DNA of 64,000 bases from Allopusillimonas sp048270225 (GCA_048270225.1 JBLWTG010000010.1:62001-126000), one strand, 5' to 3'. Shown: positions 42,569 through 52,523, numbered from the stretch's first letter. Notes: a model not told the origin generated them from the letters alone. A program made the numbers and translations.

Positions 42569-44296
42569 CTATTGGCCCTGATCCGCGCAGGCATACTCCA
42601 CGATGAGCTGGGCGGACACCACGCCGTTCCAGATATTCTGGTCCAGGCGATAGGCGACATCTACCTGCTCGGGCAGCAATTCCGCATGATTGAACCAGAT
42701 GGCATCGAAGCGCTGATGGCCGCGTTCCAGGCTGAGCTTCAGATGCTTGCCTTTGAGCAGACGCTGTTGCCGCACGTAAAAAATATCGCGAAAGACCGGC
42801 GCTGGAAAGCCCGCTCCCCAGACCTGGCGCTGCAGCAATCCGGCCACTTCGGCGTTGGCATAGCCTGTTTCCAGCGATCCGTCGGTTTCGATGACAGGTT
42901 CGAAACTATCGCGTCCGGTCAGTTCGGTGACGGCGGCATCGAAACCTTTGATGAATACTTCATAGGCGTCTTCGCGCAACGTCAGGCCGGCTGCCATGGC
43001 GTGTCCGCCGAATTTCAGAATAATGCCGGGGTGCCGCTTGGAGATCAGGTCGAGCACATCGCGCAGGTGCACATCGGGAATGGAACGCCCCGAGCCTCGC
43101 AGCTCGCCGCTGTCCGACCTCGCAAAGGCCAGCGTCGGGCGCCAGTAGGTTTCCTTCAGGCGCGAGGCCACCAGGCCGACGACGCCCTGATGCCAGTCGG
43201 GATGATAGACGCAGACCGTGGCGCCTATGGCGGGACTGGCGGCCTCGATGGCTGCCAGTGCTTCTTCCCGCATGGTGGTCTCGATGCCGCGCCGCTCCTG
43301 GTTCATTTCGTCCAGTTGACGCGCAAGCTGGAGCGCGCGGCTGTCATCGTCTGTGATCAGGCATTCTATGCCTATGCTCATATCGGCCAGGCGGCCTGCG
43401 GCATTGATGCGCGGCCCCAGAGCAAAGCCCAGATCAAAGCCGCTGGCCTGTCGTGGTTCGCGGCCCGCGACCGCAAACAGGGCCCGCAGGCCAGCCTGCA
43501 TGCGTCCGCTGCGCATTTTCTGCAGTCCCTGCGTGACGAGCAGGCGATTGTTGGCGTCCAGTCTGACAACGTCTGCCACCGTGCCCAGGGCAAGCAGGTC
43601 GGCCAGCTGGTCCAGTCGCGGGCCGCCGTCGCTGGCATAGACGCCGCGTTGGCGCAGCTCTGCCCGCAAGGCCAGCATCAGGTAAAAAATGACCCCCACG
43701 CCGGCCAGATTCTTGGACGGGAAGCCGCAGCCGGGCTGGTTGGGATTGACGATGGCCAGTGCCTGGGGCAGAGCATCCCCGGGAAGGTGGTGATCGGTAA
43801 TGATGACGTCGATGCCGGCAGCCCGGGCGGCGTCGACGCCATCCAGGCTGGCGATGCCGTTGTCCACGGTGATCAGGATGTCGGGCTTGCCAGCGGGGTG
43901 CGTCACGGCCAGAGCGACGACGGCGGGCGACAGACCGTAACCGGTTTCAAAACGGTTGGGCACCAGGTAATCGACGATGGCGTCCATGCTGCGCAGGGCG
44001 CGCAGCCCGACCGCGCAGGCGGTGGCGCCGTCGCAGTCATAGTCGGCCACGATCAGCAAGCGCTTGCGGGCCTGGATGGCATCGGCAAGCAGCGATGCGG
44101 CATGCTGCACGTGGGTGAGCTGGCCGGGGGGGATCAGGGCTGCCCAGCTTTGTTGCGCTTCGGCGGCGCTGCTGACGCCGCGCGCCGCCCACAGCCGCGA
44201 AAGCAGCGGGTGGATGCCTGCCGCTTCGAGCTGCCGGGCGGCGACGGGGTCGGAAGTTCGTACGCTCAGTTTTGGGGTGACCACCATTTTCTCCAT
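42569..44296 (-). CDS. recJ: Single-stranded-DNA-specific exonuclease RecJ
   Basis: RecJ degrades single-stranded DNA 5' to 3' in recombination and mismatch repair. The 575-residue protein has the DHH-family motifs in order: VADYDCDGATA, VDNGIA, TDHHLPG, GTVADVV and, in the DHHA1 part, GSGRSI and KFGGHAMAAG. Possible starts are ATGs at 44320, 44296 and 44287; all overlap the end of the upstream gene (44266), so the two are translationally coupled. I use 44296. Confidence 0.95.
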   Translation of the reverse strand: MEKMVVTPKLSVRTSDPVAARQLEAAGIHPLLSRLWAARGVSSAAEAQQSWAALIPPGQLTHVQHAASLLADAIQARKRLLIVADYDCDGATACAVGLRALRSMDAIVDYLVPNRFETGYGLSPAVVALAVTHPAGKPDILITVDNGIASLDGVDAARAAGIDVIITDHHLPGDALPQALAIVNPNQPGCGFPSKNLAGVGVIFYLMLALRAELRQRGVYASDGGPRLDQLADLLALGTVADVVRLDANNRLLVTQGLQKMRSGRMQAGLRALFAVAGREPRQASGFDLGFALGPRINAAGRLADMSIGIECLITDDDSRALQLARQLDEMNQERRGIETTMREEALAAIEAASPAIGATVCVYHPDWHQGVVGLVASRLKETYWRPTLAFARSDSGELRGSGRSIPDVHLRDVLDLISKRHPGIILKFGGHAMAAGLTLREDAYEVFIKGFDAAVTELTGRDSFEPVIETDGSLETGYANAEVAGLLQRQVWGAGFPAPVFRDIFYVRQQRLLKGKHLKLSLERGHQRFDAIWFNHAELLPEQVDVAYRLDQNIWNGVVSAQLIVEYACADQGQ

Positions 44297-45195
44297 GATT
44301 GCTTGTTGCCGGGCAGCCATTGCGTCCAGCGTGAGCCTGGCGTGAGCTCAATGATGCGATCGGGCCCCGTGAGCACCAGACGGACGGGATCCGTGCTGCT
44401 CAGGACGGGAAACACATGCTGCTCCAGCCAGGCCAGACCGGCGAGCCAGGCGGACCAGTCCTGGCGGATGGCTGGCGCCAGCAGTTCGTCATGCATCCGG
44501 GCGTCGGGCAGTTCCAGCCCATCCAGTTGGCTGGTCGACGCGCCGCCATACAGCCACAGACTGTTGACTGGGGGCAGGCCCTGGCCTTGTCTTGCCAGGT
44601 TGACCGGATGGTCAAACCACAGCATCTGTACCTCGTTGACCAGCTTGCGCCAGGGGCGGGACGCCATGTCCTGCGACCACCAGTCGTTGACAGATGTAAT
44701 GGCGACCAGCGCGGGGCTGGCCGAACGTGCCTGATAGCCTGCCGGGGGAGAGACATGCCAGTGCGGTTGGCCGGATCCACTCAGCAAAAAGCCGCTTTCC
44801 CTGAACATGGCATGCACGGACTCGAACAAGGCTACACTTTGCTCTGGCGTAATGGCCAGTTCAGCGGCGGGCAGCAGCGCCGCGCCGTCGCGCGATGGCG
44901 CCACATGAACGAGCTCGGCCAGCCAGACAGGCTGGTTGGCATCGCCAGGCGTGCCGCCGCGTAGCGGCGCCAGGCCTGTGGCAAAATTCTGCTCTGGGGC
45001 GGGCTTGAAGCCCAGCGCGGCCAACTGCCAGTATTCATGCGGCAGACAGGCGGTGTCGCGCGGGTCTGCCGCATGCTCTACATGGCGGGCACGGGTCAGC
45101 CAGTGCGCCAGGGTAGGTGCGGTTTTTATCAAATGGGCAGCCAGTTCCGCCGCGACTCGCGGTTCGGGCAGGGCGCCGGGTAGTACGATTTGCAT
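44266..45195 (-). CDS. RpfE-like conserved protein upstream of recJ
   Basis: A 309-residue soluble protein of a family often found beside recJ in beta- and gammaproteobacteria and named RpfE type after the Xanthomonas rpf region. Visible features are a Trp-rich conserved core (SGQPHWHVSPP, SVNDWWSQDM, SWRKWWSPQ at the end), no signal peptide and no catalytic motif I recognise. It overlaps recJ by about 31 bases and is divergent from lolC by 39 bases. I do not assign a function. Confidence 0.7.
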   Translation of the reverse strand: MQIVLPGALPEPRVAAELAAHLIKTAPTLAHWLTRARHVEHAADPRDTACLPHEYWQLAALGFKPAPEQNFATGLAPLRGGTPGDANQPVWLAELVHVAPSRDGAALLPAAELAITPEQSVALFESVHAMFRESGFLLSGSGQPHWHVSPPAGYQARSASPALVAITSVNDWWSQDMASRPWRKLVNEVQMLWFDHPVNLARQGQGLPPVNSLWLYGGASTSQLDGLELPDARMHDELLAPAIRQDWSAWLAGLAWLEQHVFPVLSSTDPVRLVLTGPDRIIELTPGSRWTQWLPGNKQSWRKWWSPQN

Positions 45196-45234
45196 TCCGG
45201 AATTGTAGTGTCAACGGGAAATGGTGGCTTGAAG

Positions 45235-46506
45235 ATGTCATATGAGTTTTGGATAGGGGCGCGTTATGCAGGCCTGGCCCGGTCCCGGCGCAAGAGCGGC
45301 GGGGGCGATCGCTTTGTATCCTTTATCGCCGCCAGCTCCATGGTGGGCATTGCCCTGGGCGTTGCGGCGCTGATTGTCGTGCTGTCTGTCATGAATGGTT
45401 TCCAGAAGGAAGTGCGGGACCGCATGTTGTCGGTATTGCCGCATGTGGAACTGTATGCGCCTGATATGCCGCCAGATGAAGTGCTGTCGAAGTGGCGTGA
45501 CATCGCCGCACAGGCCGAGCGCAATCCGGAAGTCAAGGGCGCCGCTCCGTTTGTCTCGGGTCAGGGCATGATTGTGCGCGGCGAAAAGCTGAGCGGAGTG
45601 CAGATAAGGGGCATTGATCCAGCGCTGGAGCACAATGTGTCAGACGTGGCGGGGCAGATGAAATCCGGCAAGCTGGCCTCGCTCACGCCGGGCAGTTACT
45701 CCATCGTTCTGGGCAATTTTCTCGCCTATTCGCTGGGCGTGAAGGTCGGCGATACGGTGTTGGTGCTGGCGCCGCAGGGATCTATTTCGCCAGCAGGCTT
45801 TACGCCTCGCATGCGGCAGTTCACCATCAGCGGCATTTTTTCGTCCGGATACTACGAATTTGACGCATCCATGGCGTTTATCAATTACGAGGATGCGGCC
45901 AAGGTATTTCGCGACAGCTCGCATACCGGTGTGCGCCTTCGCATTGCGGACATGCAGAAAGCGCCGTTGGTGGCGGACGAGCTGCGCCAGAACCTGCCTC
46001 GCTCCCTGGTGGCGCAGGATTGGACCGAAAACAACCGCACCTGGTTTGCCGCCGTACAGACCGAAAAACGCATGATGTTCCTGATTCTCGCGCTGATCGT
46101 GGCTGTGGCGGCCTTCAATCTGTTGTCGTCGCTGGTGATGGCGGTCAAGGACAAGCGTTCGGACATCGCCATCCTGCGCACGCTGGGCGCCAGCCCGCGC
46201 GAAGTTGCCCGGATTTTCCTGGTGCAGGGCTCTCTGATCGGCGTCGTCGGCACGCTGCTGGGCGTCGGGTTCGGCATGCTGATCGCCTTTAACATCGGCA
46301 CCATCGTTCCCTTTATCGAGCGTCTGCTGGGGGTGCAGTTTCTGCCGCAACAAATCTATTTCATCAGCGAGCTGCCTTCTGATCCGCAGATGATGGATAT
46401 CGTCATCATCGCCGTGACCTCTCTGGTGCTGTCGCTGCTCGCCACCCTGTATCCGAGCTGGCGCGCCTCCAGCCTTCAACCCGCACAGGTGCTTCGCCAT
46501 GACTGA
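45235..46506 (+). CDS. lolC: Lipoprotein-releasing ABC transporter permease LolC/LolE
   Basis: A 423-residue permease of the LolCDE complex, which extracts lipoproteins from the inner membrane for LolA. It has four helices: one near residue 30 (SMVGIALGVAALIVVLSVMN), a long periplasmic domain, and three C-terminal helices. The segment DKRSDIAILRTLGASPREV is the family hallmark. As in many betaproteobacteria there is a single permease gene, which would form a homodimer. The start at 45235 (MSYEFWIGARYAG) fits LolC. Overlaps lolD by eight bases. Confidence 0.94.
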   Translation: MSYEFWIGARYAGLARSRRKSGGGDRFVSFIAASSMVGIALGVAALIVVLSVMNGFQKEVRDRMLSVLPHVELYAPDMPPDEVLSKWRDIAAQAERNPEVKGAAPFVSGQGMIVRGEKLSGVQIRGIDPALEHNVSDVAGQMKSGKLASLTPGSYSIVLGNFLAYSLGVKVGDTVLVLAPQGSISPAGFTPRMRQFTISGIFSSGYYEFDASMAFINYEDAAKVFRDSSHTGVRLRIADMQKAPLVADELRQNLPRSLVAQDWTENNRTWFAAVQTEKRMMFLILALIVAVAAFNLLSSLVMAVKDKRSDIAILRTLGASPREVARIFLVQGSLIGVVGTLLGVGFGMLIAFNIGTIVPFIERLLGVQFLPQQIYFISELPSDPQMMDIVIIAVTSLVLSLLATLYPSWRASSLQPAQVLRHD

Positions 46507-47230
46507 TGCTGTAATCCCCGCCCTGAAGGCCACCCACCTGGTCAAGACATATACCGAGGGCGGCCAGTCTGTTCCGGTGCTTCGCGATGTCAGCCTGCAT
46601 GTGGACCGGGGCGAAATGGTCGCCATTGTGGGAGCCTCGGGGTCAGGAAAAAGCACCCTGTTGCATACCCTGGGGTTGCTGGACCAGCCTACATCCGGCG
46701 AGGTTTACGTCGATGGCCATTCGGTGGCCGGTCTGTCGGAGGCCAGGCTAAGCCGTCTGCGCAACGAGCATCTGGGTTTCGTCTATCAGTTTCATCATTT
46801 GCTGCCCGAGTTCTCCGCGCTTGATAACGTCGCCATGCCCTTGATCGTCCGGCGGGAATCCCGCAACCGTGCCAGAGAGCAGGCGCAGGTCGTGCTGGAG
46901 CAGGTGGGCCTGGCCGAGCGCATCGATCATTACCCCAGCCAATTGTCGGGCGGCGAGCGGCAGCGCGTGGCGCTGGCGCGGGCCCTGGTGACGCGGCCAA
47001 CCTGCGTGCTGGCTGACGAGCCTACCGGCAATCTGGACCGGTATACGGCCGAAAGCATGTTCGAACTGCTGGTGCGGGTGAACCGTGAGTTCGGTACGGC
47101 GTTTGCCATCGTGACGCACGATGCTGCGCTGGCCGCGCTGGCGCATCGGCAACTGGTCATGGACAAGGGCAAGCTGGCCGATGCCGAGACGACGCAGCCG
47201 AGTGCAGTCCCGCGCCCGGTTTCGCGCTAA
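46499..47230 (+). CDS. lolD: Lipoprotein-releasing ABC transporter ATPase LolD
   Basis: A 243-residue ATPase with Walker A GASGSGKST, Q-loop FVYQFHHLLPEF, signature LSGGERQRVALARAL and Walker B CVLADEPTGNLD. The FHHLLPEF segment is typical of LolD. It overlaps lolC by eight bases and powers the same complex. Confidence 0.96.
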   Translation: MTDAVIPALKATHLVKTYTEGGQSVPVLRDVSLHVDRGEMVAIVGASGSGKSTLLHTLGLLDQPTSGEVYVDGHSVAGLSEARLSRLRNEHLGFVYQFHHLLPEFSALDNVAMPLIVRRESRNRAREQAQVVLEQVGLAERIDHYPSQLSGGERQRVALARALVTRPTCVLADEPTGNLDRYTAESMFELLVRVNREFGTAFAIVTHDAALAALAHRQLVMDKGKLADAETTQPSAVPRPVSR

Positions 47231-47282
47231 CAGAGAGGACGCTATTACCGTTCACGGGCCGGCGGGTGGGGCGCTGGCCGGC

Positions 47283-48122
47283 ATGGAGTCGCAGATGCTC
47301 ATCGATACGCACTGTCATCTTGACGCTTCGGAGTTCGATCATGACCGGGCGGAAGTGATTGCGCGGGCTCGCGGGCAGGGGGTCGGCCGGGTTGTGATTC
47401 CGGCCGTCGGCCTGCCGAATTTCGCGACTGTGCGTGAGCTGGCGCACGCCTTCGAGGGCGGCGCCTATGCGCTGGGCATACATCCACTGTTTGTTCCGCA
47501 GGCAGGCGACGCAGACTTGTCCAGGCTCGAGGCTCAGATAGAACAGGCGCTGGATGATCCGCGCTTTGTGGCGATAGGCGAGATCGGCCTGGATTTTTTC
47601 GTTCCGGCGCTCAGGGAGGAATCCATGGCGCGCCGCCAGGAGTCGTTTTACGCCGCTCAACTGGACTTGGCCAGACGCTATGACTTGCCTGTGCTTTTGC
47701 ATGTCAGGCGATCCCAGGACCAGATTCTCAAGCACTTGCGGCGCAGGCCTTCGCTTCGTGGCATTGCGCACGCATTCAATGGCAGCTTCCAGCAGGCGCA
47801 GCACTTTGTTGACCAGGGTTTCGCGCTGGGATTCGGGGGCGCAATGACCTTTCCACGCAGCCTGCAGATACGGCGCCTGGCAACAGAGTTGCCACTGGAA
47901 GCGCTGGTGCTGGAAACCGATGCGCCCGACATCCCGCCGTGCTGGCTGGGGCGGCCCGGCGGGCCTGCAGCACGCAATGAGCCGGCTGAAGTCAGCGGCG
48001 TGGCCGATGTGCTGGCCGAACTACGGGGCATGTCCCGCGCCGCGTTGATCGGCGCAACGGGTGAAAATGCGTATCGCGTGCTGCCTCGCCTGCTGCCTGG
48101 CGTGTCTTCATTCGCCGGATAA
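47283..48122 (+). CDS. tatD: TatD-family metal-dependent hydrolase
   Basis: A 279-residue TIM-barrel DNase-type hydrolase: metal-binding IDTHCHLD, GEIGLDF, HVRRSQ, HAFNGS and ETDAPDI all occur in order. Two starts are possible, 47283 (MESQMLIDTH) and 47295 (MLIDTH); the second is closer to the family. It is in the lol-tatD-comEC run of plus-strand genes. Proposed role: 3'-5' exonuclease in DNA repair or quality control. Confidence 0.92.
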   Translation: MESQMLIDTHCHLDASEFDHDRAEVIARARGQGVGRVVIPAVGLPNFATVRELAHAFEGGAYALGIHPLFVPQAGDADLSRLEAQIEQALDDPRFVAIGEIGLDFFVPALREESMARRQESFYAAQLDLARRYDLPVLLHVRRSQDQILKHLRRRPSLRGIAHAFNGSFQQAQHFVDQGFALGFGGAMTFPRSLQIRRLATELPLEALVLETDAPDIPPCWLGRPGGPAARNEPAEVSGVADVLAELRGMSRAALIGATGENAYRVLPRLLPGVSSFAG

Positions 48123-48217
48123 GTATTCTCCGAAGGTGACGGCTTTGTTTGTGTGCCGTCCCTATCCTGAGATTCTTCTCTACCCTGATTCCCTGTTTTT
48201 TCGGATGAGGGGCTCTC

Positions 48218-50878
48218 GTGACAGGGCGCATCAGCTTGCTGGCATTTGTGTTGGCGTGCGGCATCGTACATTGCCTGCCTCGTTTGCCGGAGCGCGGCCT
48301 GGCTTTGATGGTGCTGGCCCTGGCGGTGCTGATGGCGCTGACGACGGCGGCGTGGCGCATCGGCCGGGGCCGCGCCGCTGGCAAGACAGGGCGCAGTCGC
48401 ATGCTGGCCTACTATCGACGCATCATGCTGCCGCTGTGTGCGTTTGCCCTGGGGTTCGGGCTGACATCGCTGCGCGCCGAACAGCGACTGGCTGATGCGC
48501 TGGCGCCAATTCATCACAACCAGGTAGCGCGGGTCGTGTTGCAGGTGGCCTCGCTCCCCAGGCTCGACGCGTCGCGGCGTTCATTCGAGGCGAACGTGAT
48601 TTCCTCGGTGCCCCCTGGTGTGCCATCCCGTATATGGGTCAACTGGCCGGCTCCGGGCGGCGCCGGTCCTTATGGGCGCGGCAGTGCGCCTCCCGCCGAG
48701 TTTTCCGACATCATTCCGGGCCAGCAGTGGCGTATGGCACTGGTCATGCGGCCGCCCTGGGGGCCGCGCAATCCCCATGCGTTCGATTATGAAGCGCATC
48801 TCTTTGCCCAGGGCCTGAGGGCGACAGGCACGGTGCGGGGCGTGCCTCGGCTGTTGCGTGAGCTTGGCGGAAGCAGCCTTTCCATTGCAGCTGAACGCGC
48901 GCGGCATAAGGTGCGGGCAGCGATGCTGCCGCATCTGGAGGGCTTGCGCTATGGCGCTGTATTGCTTGCGCTGGCCATCGGAGACCAGGCCAGCGTTGCC
49001 GCCGCTGACTGGCAGGTTTTCAACCGCAGCGGCATCACGCACCTGGTATCCATCAGCGGCTCTCATATCACCATGATTGCCGCGCTGGGCGGCGCCACGA
49101 CTTACGCCTTGTGGCGGCGCCTGCGCTGGCGCGCAAGGGCGCTGGCGGAGCGCTGGCCTGCGCAGGTGGCCGGTGCGCTCGCCGCGCTGGCAGTGGCATG
49201 GCTGTACTGTCTGCTGGCGGGGTGGGGCGTGCCGGCGCGCCGCACTTTTCTCATGCTGGCCGTGGTGGCGGCATCCTATGTCCTGCGTTTGCCGGTGTCC
49301 TCATCGAGCGTGCTGTGCCTGGCCGCGTTTGCCGTCATGCTGCTCGATCCCTGGGCCGTGCTGGCCAGCGGATTCTGGCTGTCATTCGGCGCGGTGGCGG
49401 TGCTGCTGGCCAGCAGGCATTGGAAGGGGCTGGCGGTGGGGCGGCCCAGCCCGGGGCATGCACAGCGGATCAAGCGTTTTCTGGGGACAGCACTGCGCCT
49501 GCAATTGACGGTTTCGCTGGTGCTGACGCCTGTGCTGGCCCTGTTGTTTCATGAGGTGTCGGCCGTATCGCCGCTGGCCAACGCCTATGCCATTCCGGTC
49601 ATCGGCCTGGTCGTGACGCCTCTGGCCCTGTTGTGCGCCGCCGTGTCGCTCCTGCCCGGGCTGGACGCGGTGGCCAGCGGTCTGGCCTGGCTGGGGCATG
49701 GCGCATTGCAACTGATCATGGTGCCGACGGCATGGCTGGCGGCCTTGCCTGCGGCCAGCTTTCCCGTGTCGGCGGCGCCGCTTTGGCTGGTCCTGCTGGC
49801 CCTGCCCGGCGTGGTACTGGCGCTGATGCCTTATGGCGCGCCATGCCGTCATCTGGCCTGGCTGTTGCTGGTGCCGGGCTTGTGCTGGCGCCCTGATCGG
49901 CCTCCCCCTGGCGGCTGGGCGCTGCATGCACTGGACGTCGGGCAGGCAGGCGCCATTGTGGTACAGACCGCCAGCCATACATTGCTTTTTGATACGGGAG
50001 GGCGAAGAGGGCCAACTGCGGACGATGGCCAGCGCATTGTCATCCCTTATCTGCGGGCGCTGGGCATACGCAGGCTGGACACGCTGGTGGTGTCGCACGC
50101 TGATCTGGACCACGCCGGCGGATTGCGCAGTGTGCTGGCGGCAATGCCGGTTGCCCGGGCTTACGGAAGTTTCGATCTTGAGGCATTTCTTCAGCGCGAA
50201 GCGGGCAGATTGCGGGCCGGCGGACTGCAGGATGCCTTGCCCGTTGCTCCTCTGCCTGCCATACGCAAGCCTTGCGTGCGAGGCACAAGTTGGCAGGTGG
50301 ACGGCGTGCACTTCGAGTTTCTCTGGCCGCAGGGCAAGGCTGAGGCATTTCCTGGGCGCGCGGGCGCGCCAGGCGACGAGCGCCTGGCGGGCAAGCCGCG
50401 CAAAAGCCGGAATCAGCAAAGTTGTGTGCTGCGCATTACCGGAAGGCACCATTCCGCTCTGCTGACCGGGGACATCGGTGAACGCCAGGAAGAGACGCTG
50501 GTGCTGGGCGGGTTGGGCAAAACCGATGTAGTCATGGCTGCCCATCATGGTTCGCGAACCTCATCCAGTCCGCTGCTCGTGCTGGCGACCCAGGCCCGGC
50601 ACGTCATTGCCCAGGCGGGCGCCTGGAATCGGCACGGTCATCCCGAGCGCGCGGTGGAAAACCGGTGGCGGCGCAGCGGCGCACGGTTCTGGCGAACGGA
50701 TCATGATGGCGCGGTCATGGTTAGGTCCGATGCGGCGGGGCTGAGTGTGCGCAGCGAGCGGGAGACGTCACGGCGCTACTGGAGCAGCGGCACCGGCCCG
50801 CGAACATTGAGCGGGACGCCTGAGCTGCCCCTCAGCCATTCAGCAATACCGCCCGGCCTTGCGCATCGAAAGGAATAA
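48218..50878 (+). CDS. comEC: DNA internalisation protein ComEC/Rec2
   Basis: An 886-residue polytopic protein that forms the inner-membrane channel for transforming single-stranded DNA. Domains: N-terminal DUF4131-like/OB region (about 75-230), the Competence membrane domain (about 245-560) starting with ISGSHITMIAALGG, and a C-terminal metallo-beta-lactamase domain (about 570-850) with SHADLDHAGG and AAHHGSRTSSS. The GTG start at 48218 has a GAGGGG site. Its last 47 bases overlap the convergent small gene on the other strand. Confidence 0.93.
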   Translation: MTGRISLLAFVLACGIVHCLPRLPERGLALMVLALAVLMALTTAAWRIGRGRAAGKTGRSRMLAYYRRIMLPLCAFALGFGLTSLRAEQRLADALAPIHHNQVARVVLQVASLPRLDASRRSFEANVISSVPPGVPSRIWVNWPAPGGAGPYGRGSAPPAEFSDIIPGQQWRMALVMRPPWGPRNPHAFDYEAHLFAQGLRATGTVRGVPRLLRELGGSSLSIAAERARHKVRAAMLPHLEGLRYGAVLLALAIGDQASVAAADWQVFNRSGITHLVSISGSHITMIAALGGATTYALWRRLRWRARALAERWPAQVAGALAALAVAWLYCLLAGWGVPARRTFLMLAVVAASYVLRLPVSSSSVLCLAAFAVMLLDPWAVLASGFWLSFGAVAVLLASRHWKGLAVGRPSPGHAQRIKRFLGTALRLQLTVSLVLTPVLALLFHEVSAVSPLANAYAIPVIGLVVTPLALLCAAVSLLPGLDAVASGLAWLGHGALQLIMVPTAWLAALPAASFPVSAAPLWLVLLALPGVVLALMPYGAPCRHLAWLLLVPGLCWRPDRPPPGGWALHALDVGQAGAIVVQTASHTLLFDTGGRRGPTADDGQRIVIPYLRALGIRRLDTLVVSHADLDHAGGLRSVLAAMPVARAYGSFDLEAFLQREAGRLRAGGLQDALPVAPLPAIRKPCVRGTSWQVDGVHFEFLWPQGKAEAFPGRAGAPGDERLAGKPRKSRNQQSCVLRITGRHHSALLTGDIGERQEETLVLGGLGKTDVVMAAHHGSRTSSSPLLVLATQARHVIAQAGAWNRHGHPERAVENRWRRSGARFWRTDHDGAVMVRSDAAGLSVRSERETSRRYWSSGTGPRTLSGTPELPLSHSAIPPGLAHRKE

Positions 50879-51239
50879 GCGGCCCCACGGCGCCCGACTT
50901 GATCATGTCCACCATTTTGTTCAGAGGGGCTTCGGCGTCTTCGCTGCGTGGCGGCCGCCCAGCTGTGCCGGACAGCGCCGCAGCAAAGACCAACGTCCAG
51001 TCAGCCATATACTGACGCGATTCCGTGCGCAGCGCCTGAAAGGTGTCGATATCGTCGGGGGACTTGTCCAGACAGGCCAGCGGCGTCAGGGTTCCGCCGG
51101 AACCGGCCTCGAACGCGGCGCGTTGTGCTGGTGTGCAGTCGTCAGGCAGCGCTACCGCGGTAAAGACAAACAGCAGGCGCTGAGGCTCGGCCTGCCGGCG
51201 CGCGGCGGCGAGGAGGTCGTCGAAGCAGGTAATGTTCAT
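50832..51239 (-). CDS. Small conserved protein of unknown function at the end of the nar locus
   Basis: A 135-residue soluble protein without a recognised catalytic motif. Conserved-looking blocks are PQRLLFVFTAVALP, LACLDKSP, VFAAALSG and APLNKMVDMIKSGAVGPLIPFD. Related short betaproteobacterial proteins often carry a database label of ribonucleotide reductase subunit alpha, which nothing in this sequence supports. The ATG at 51239 has an AAGG site at good distance, so I prefer it over the GTG at 51245. It follows narK by 45 bases on the same strand. Confidence 0.75.
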   Translation of the reverse strand: MNITCFDDLLAAARRQAEPQRLLFVFTAVALPDDCTPAQRAAFEAGSGGTLTPLACLDKSPDDIDTFQALRTESRQYMADWTLVFAAALSGTAGRPPRSEDAEAPLNKMVDMIKSGAVGPLIPFDAQGRAVLLNG

Positions 51240-51284
51240 ATCCACCTTGTCTTGCGTAGTATGGCGAGGTCGCCGGTAGCAGGT

Positions 51285-52523
51285 TCATCCCTCGTTGATC
51301 TGACCATCCATCCTGACGCGCCGGACACTGGACTGGTACAGAATAATCAGCGAGACCCAGACGATACCGTAAAGCAGCATGAAGGCGCTGGACCGGATGC
51401 CGGTGAACTCCAGCGCCGCGCCGAACATCACCGGCAGCAGAAAGCCGCCGACGCCGCCGGCCAGCCCCACGATTCCGGTGACGATGCCCATTTGTTCGGG
51501 AAAATCATCAGCCACGTACTTGAATGTTGACGCCATGCCGAACGCAAACACCGAGCCCAGGATGAACAGCAGCGCGGTAAAGACGGGCGCCGCGATATGT
51601 ATATGGAAGCTGCGGGGGCCGTTGATGGTATTGATGACGAAGGTGGTGTCCGGATAGGACAGCAGAAACAGGCATACCCAGGCTACCCAGAGCCCCCACC
51701 ACGTGATCTTGTGCGCGCCGTAGCGATCTGCCAGGCCGCCGCCCACCGCTCTGAGTACGGCGCCGGGCAAGGAAAAACCGGCGGCGAGTGCCGATGCGAG
51801 GACGACGGAGAATCCGAATTCGGCCATCATGTACTGGGGAATCCAAAGCGAGAGTGCAGTAAAGCCACCGAAGCAGATGGAGTAGTACTGGCAATACCTC
51901 CAGACCCGAGGGTCTTTGATAATGCTGAATTGCGCCGCCAGCGAGACCGTGGATTTTTTGACGCCGGGATCCTTGACGGAGCCGAACCAGAAGATCAGGG
52001 CGGTGAGCAACAGCACCAGGGCATATACCCGTGGCACAGCGCGCCAGCCCAGCGCGGCCTGCAGTGCGGGCGTGACAAAGAGATTGACGGCGGCCCCGAC
52101 CGTGCCGGCTCCAAAAAATCCCATGGCAAAGCCGCGTTTTTCGGGTGGGAACAGCCTGGCCACATAAGGTGTGCCGACGGCGAACGACGCGCCCACCGCG
52201 CCCAGGAACAGGCCTATCAACAGAAATTGCCACAGGGCAGTCGCATAGGAGACGAGATAGACGGGGATGGCGCAGGCGACAAGCAGGACGGTCATGACGG
52301 TACGGCCGCCGAAGCGGTCTGTCCACATGCCCAGCGGCAGGCGCAGCAGCGCGCCAGTCAGGACAGGCGTGGCCGTGAGCAGCCCGAATTGTGCACTGTT
52401 CAGCCCGAGCTCTTGACGCAGTGCGATGCCGACCACGCCGAACATCATCCAGACGACAAAACACACCATGAATGCGAAGGTGGTGACACACAATACGAAT
52501 ACCGGAGATTTATGCGCTGCCAT
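51285..52523 (-). CDS. narK: Nitrate/nitrite transporter NarK
   Basis: A 412-residue major-facilitator protein with about 12 helices and the two nitrate-signature glycine-rich helices: GFFGAGTVGAAVNLF and GIVGLAGGVGGFLLPVMFG, plus the conserved Arg in LLRLPLGMWTDRFGGR. It brings nitrate in and nitrite out for the reductase encoded upstream. The start at 52523 (MAAHKSPVF) was chosen. It is in the nar unit, 84 bases after the isomerase gene. Confidence 0.93.
   Translation of the reverse strand: MAAHKSPVFVLCVTTFAFMVCFVVWMMFGVVGIALRQELGLNSAQFGLLTATPVLTGALLRLPLGMWTDRFGGRTVMTVLLVACAIPVYLVSYATALWQFLLIGLFLGAVGASFAVGTPYVARLFPPEKRGFAMGFFGAGTVGAAVNLFVTPALQAALGWRAVPRVYALVLLLTALIFWFGSVKDPGVKKSTVSLAAQFSIIKDPRVWRYCQYYSICFGGFTALSLWIPQYMMAEFGFSVVLASALAAGFSLPGAVLRAVGGGLADRYGAHKITWWGLWVAWVCLFLLSYPDTTFVINTINGPRSFHIHIAAPVFTALLFILGSVFAFGMASTFKYVADDFPEQMGIVTGIVGLAGGVGGFLLPVMFGAALEFTGIRSSAFMLLYGIVWVSLIILYQSSVRRVRMDGQINEG

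Noticed and set aside
42542..44734. 730-codon plus-strand frame opposite recJ
   Set aside because: Antisense of RecJ and its neighbour; no recognisable motif or ribosome-binding site.
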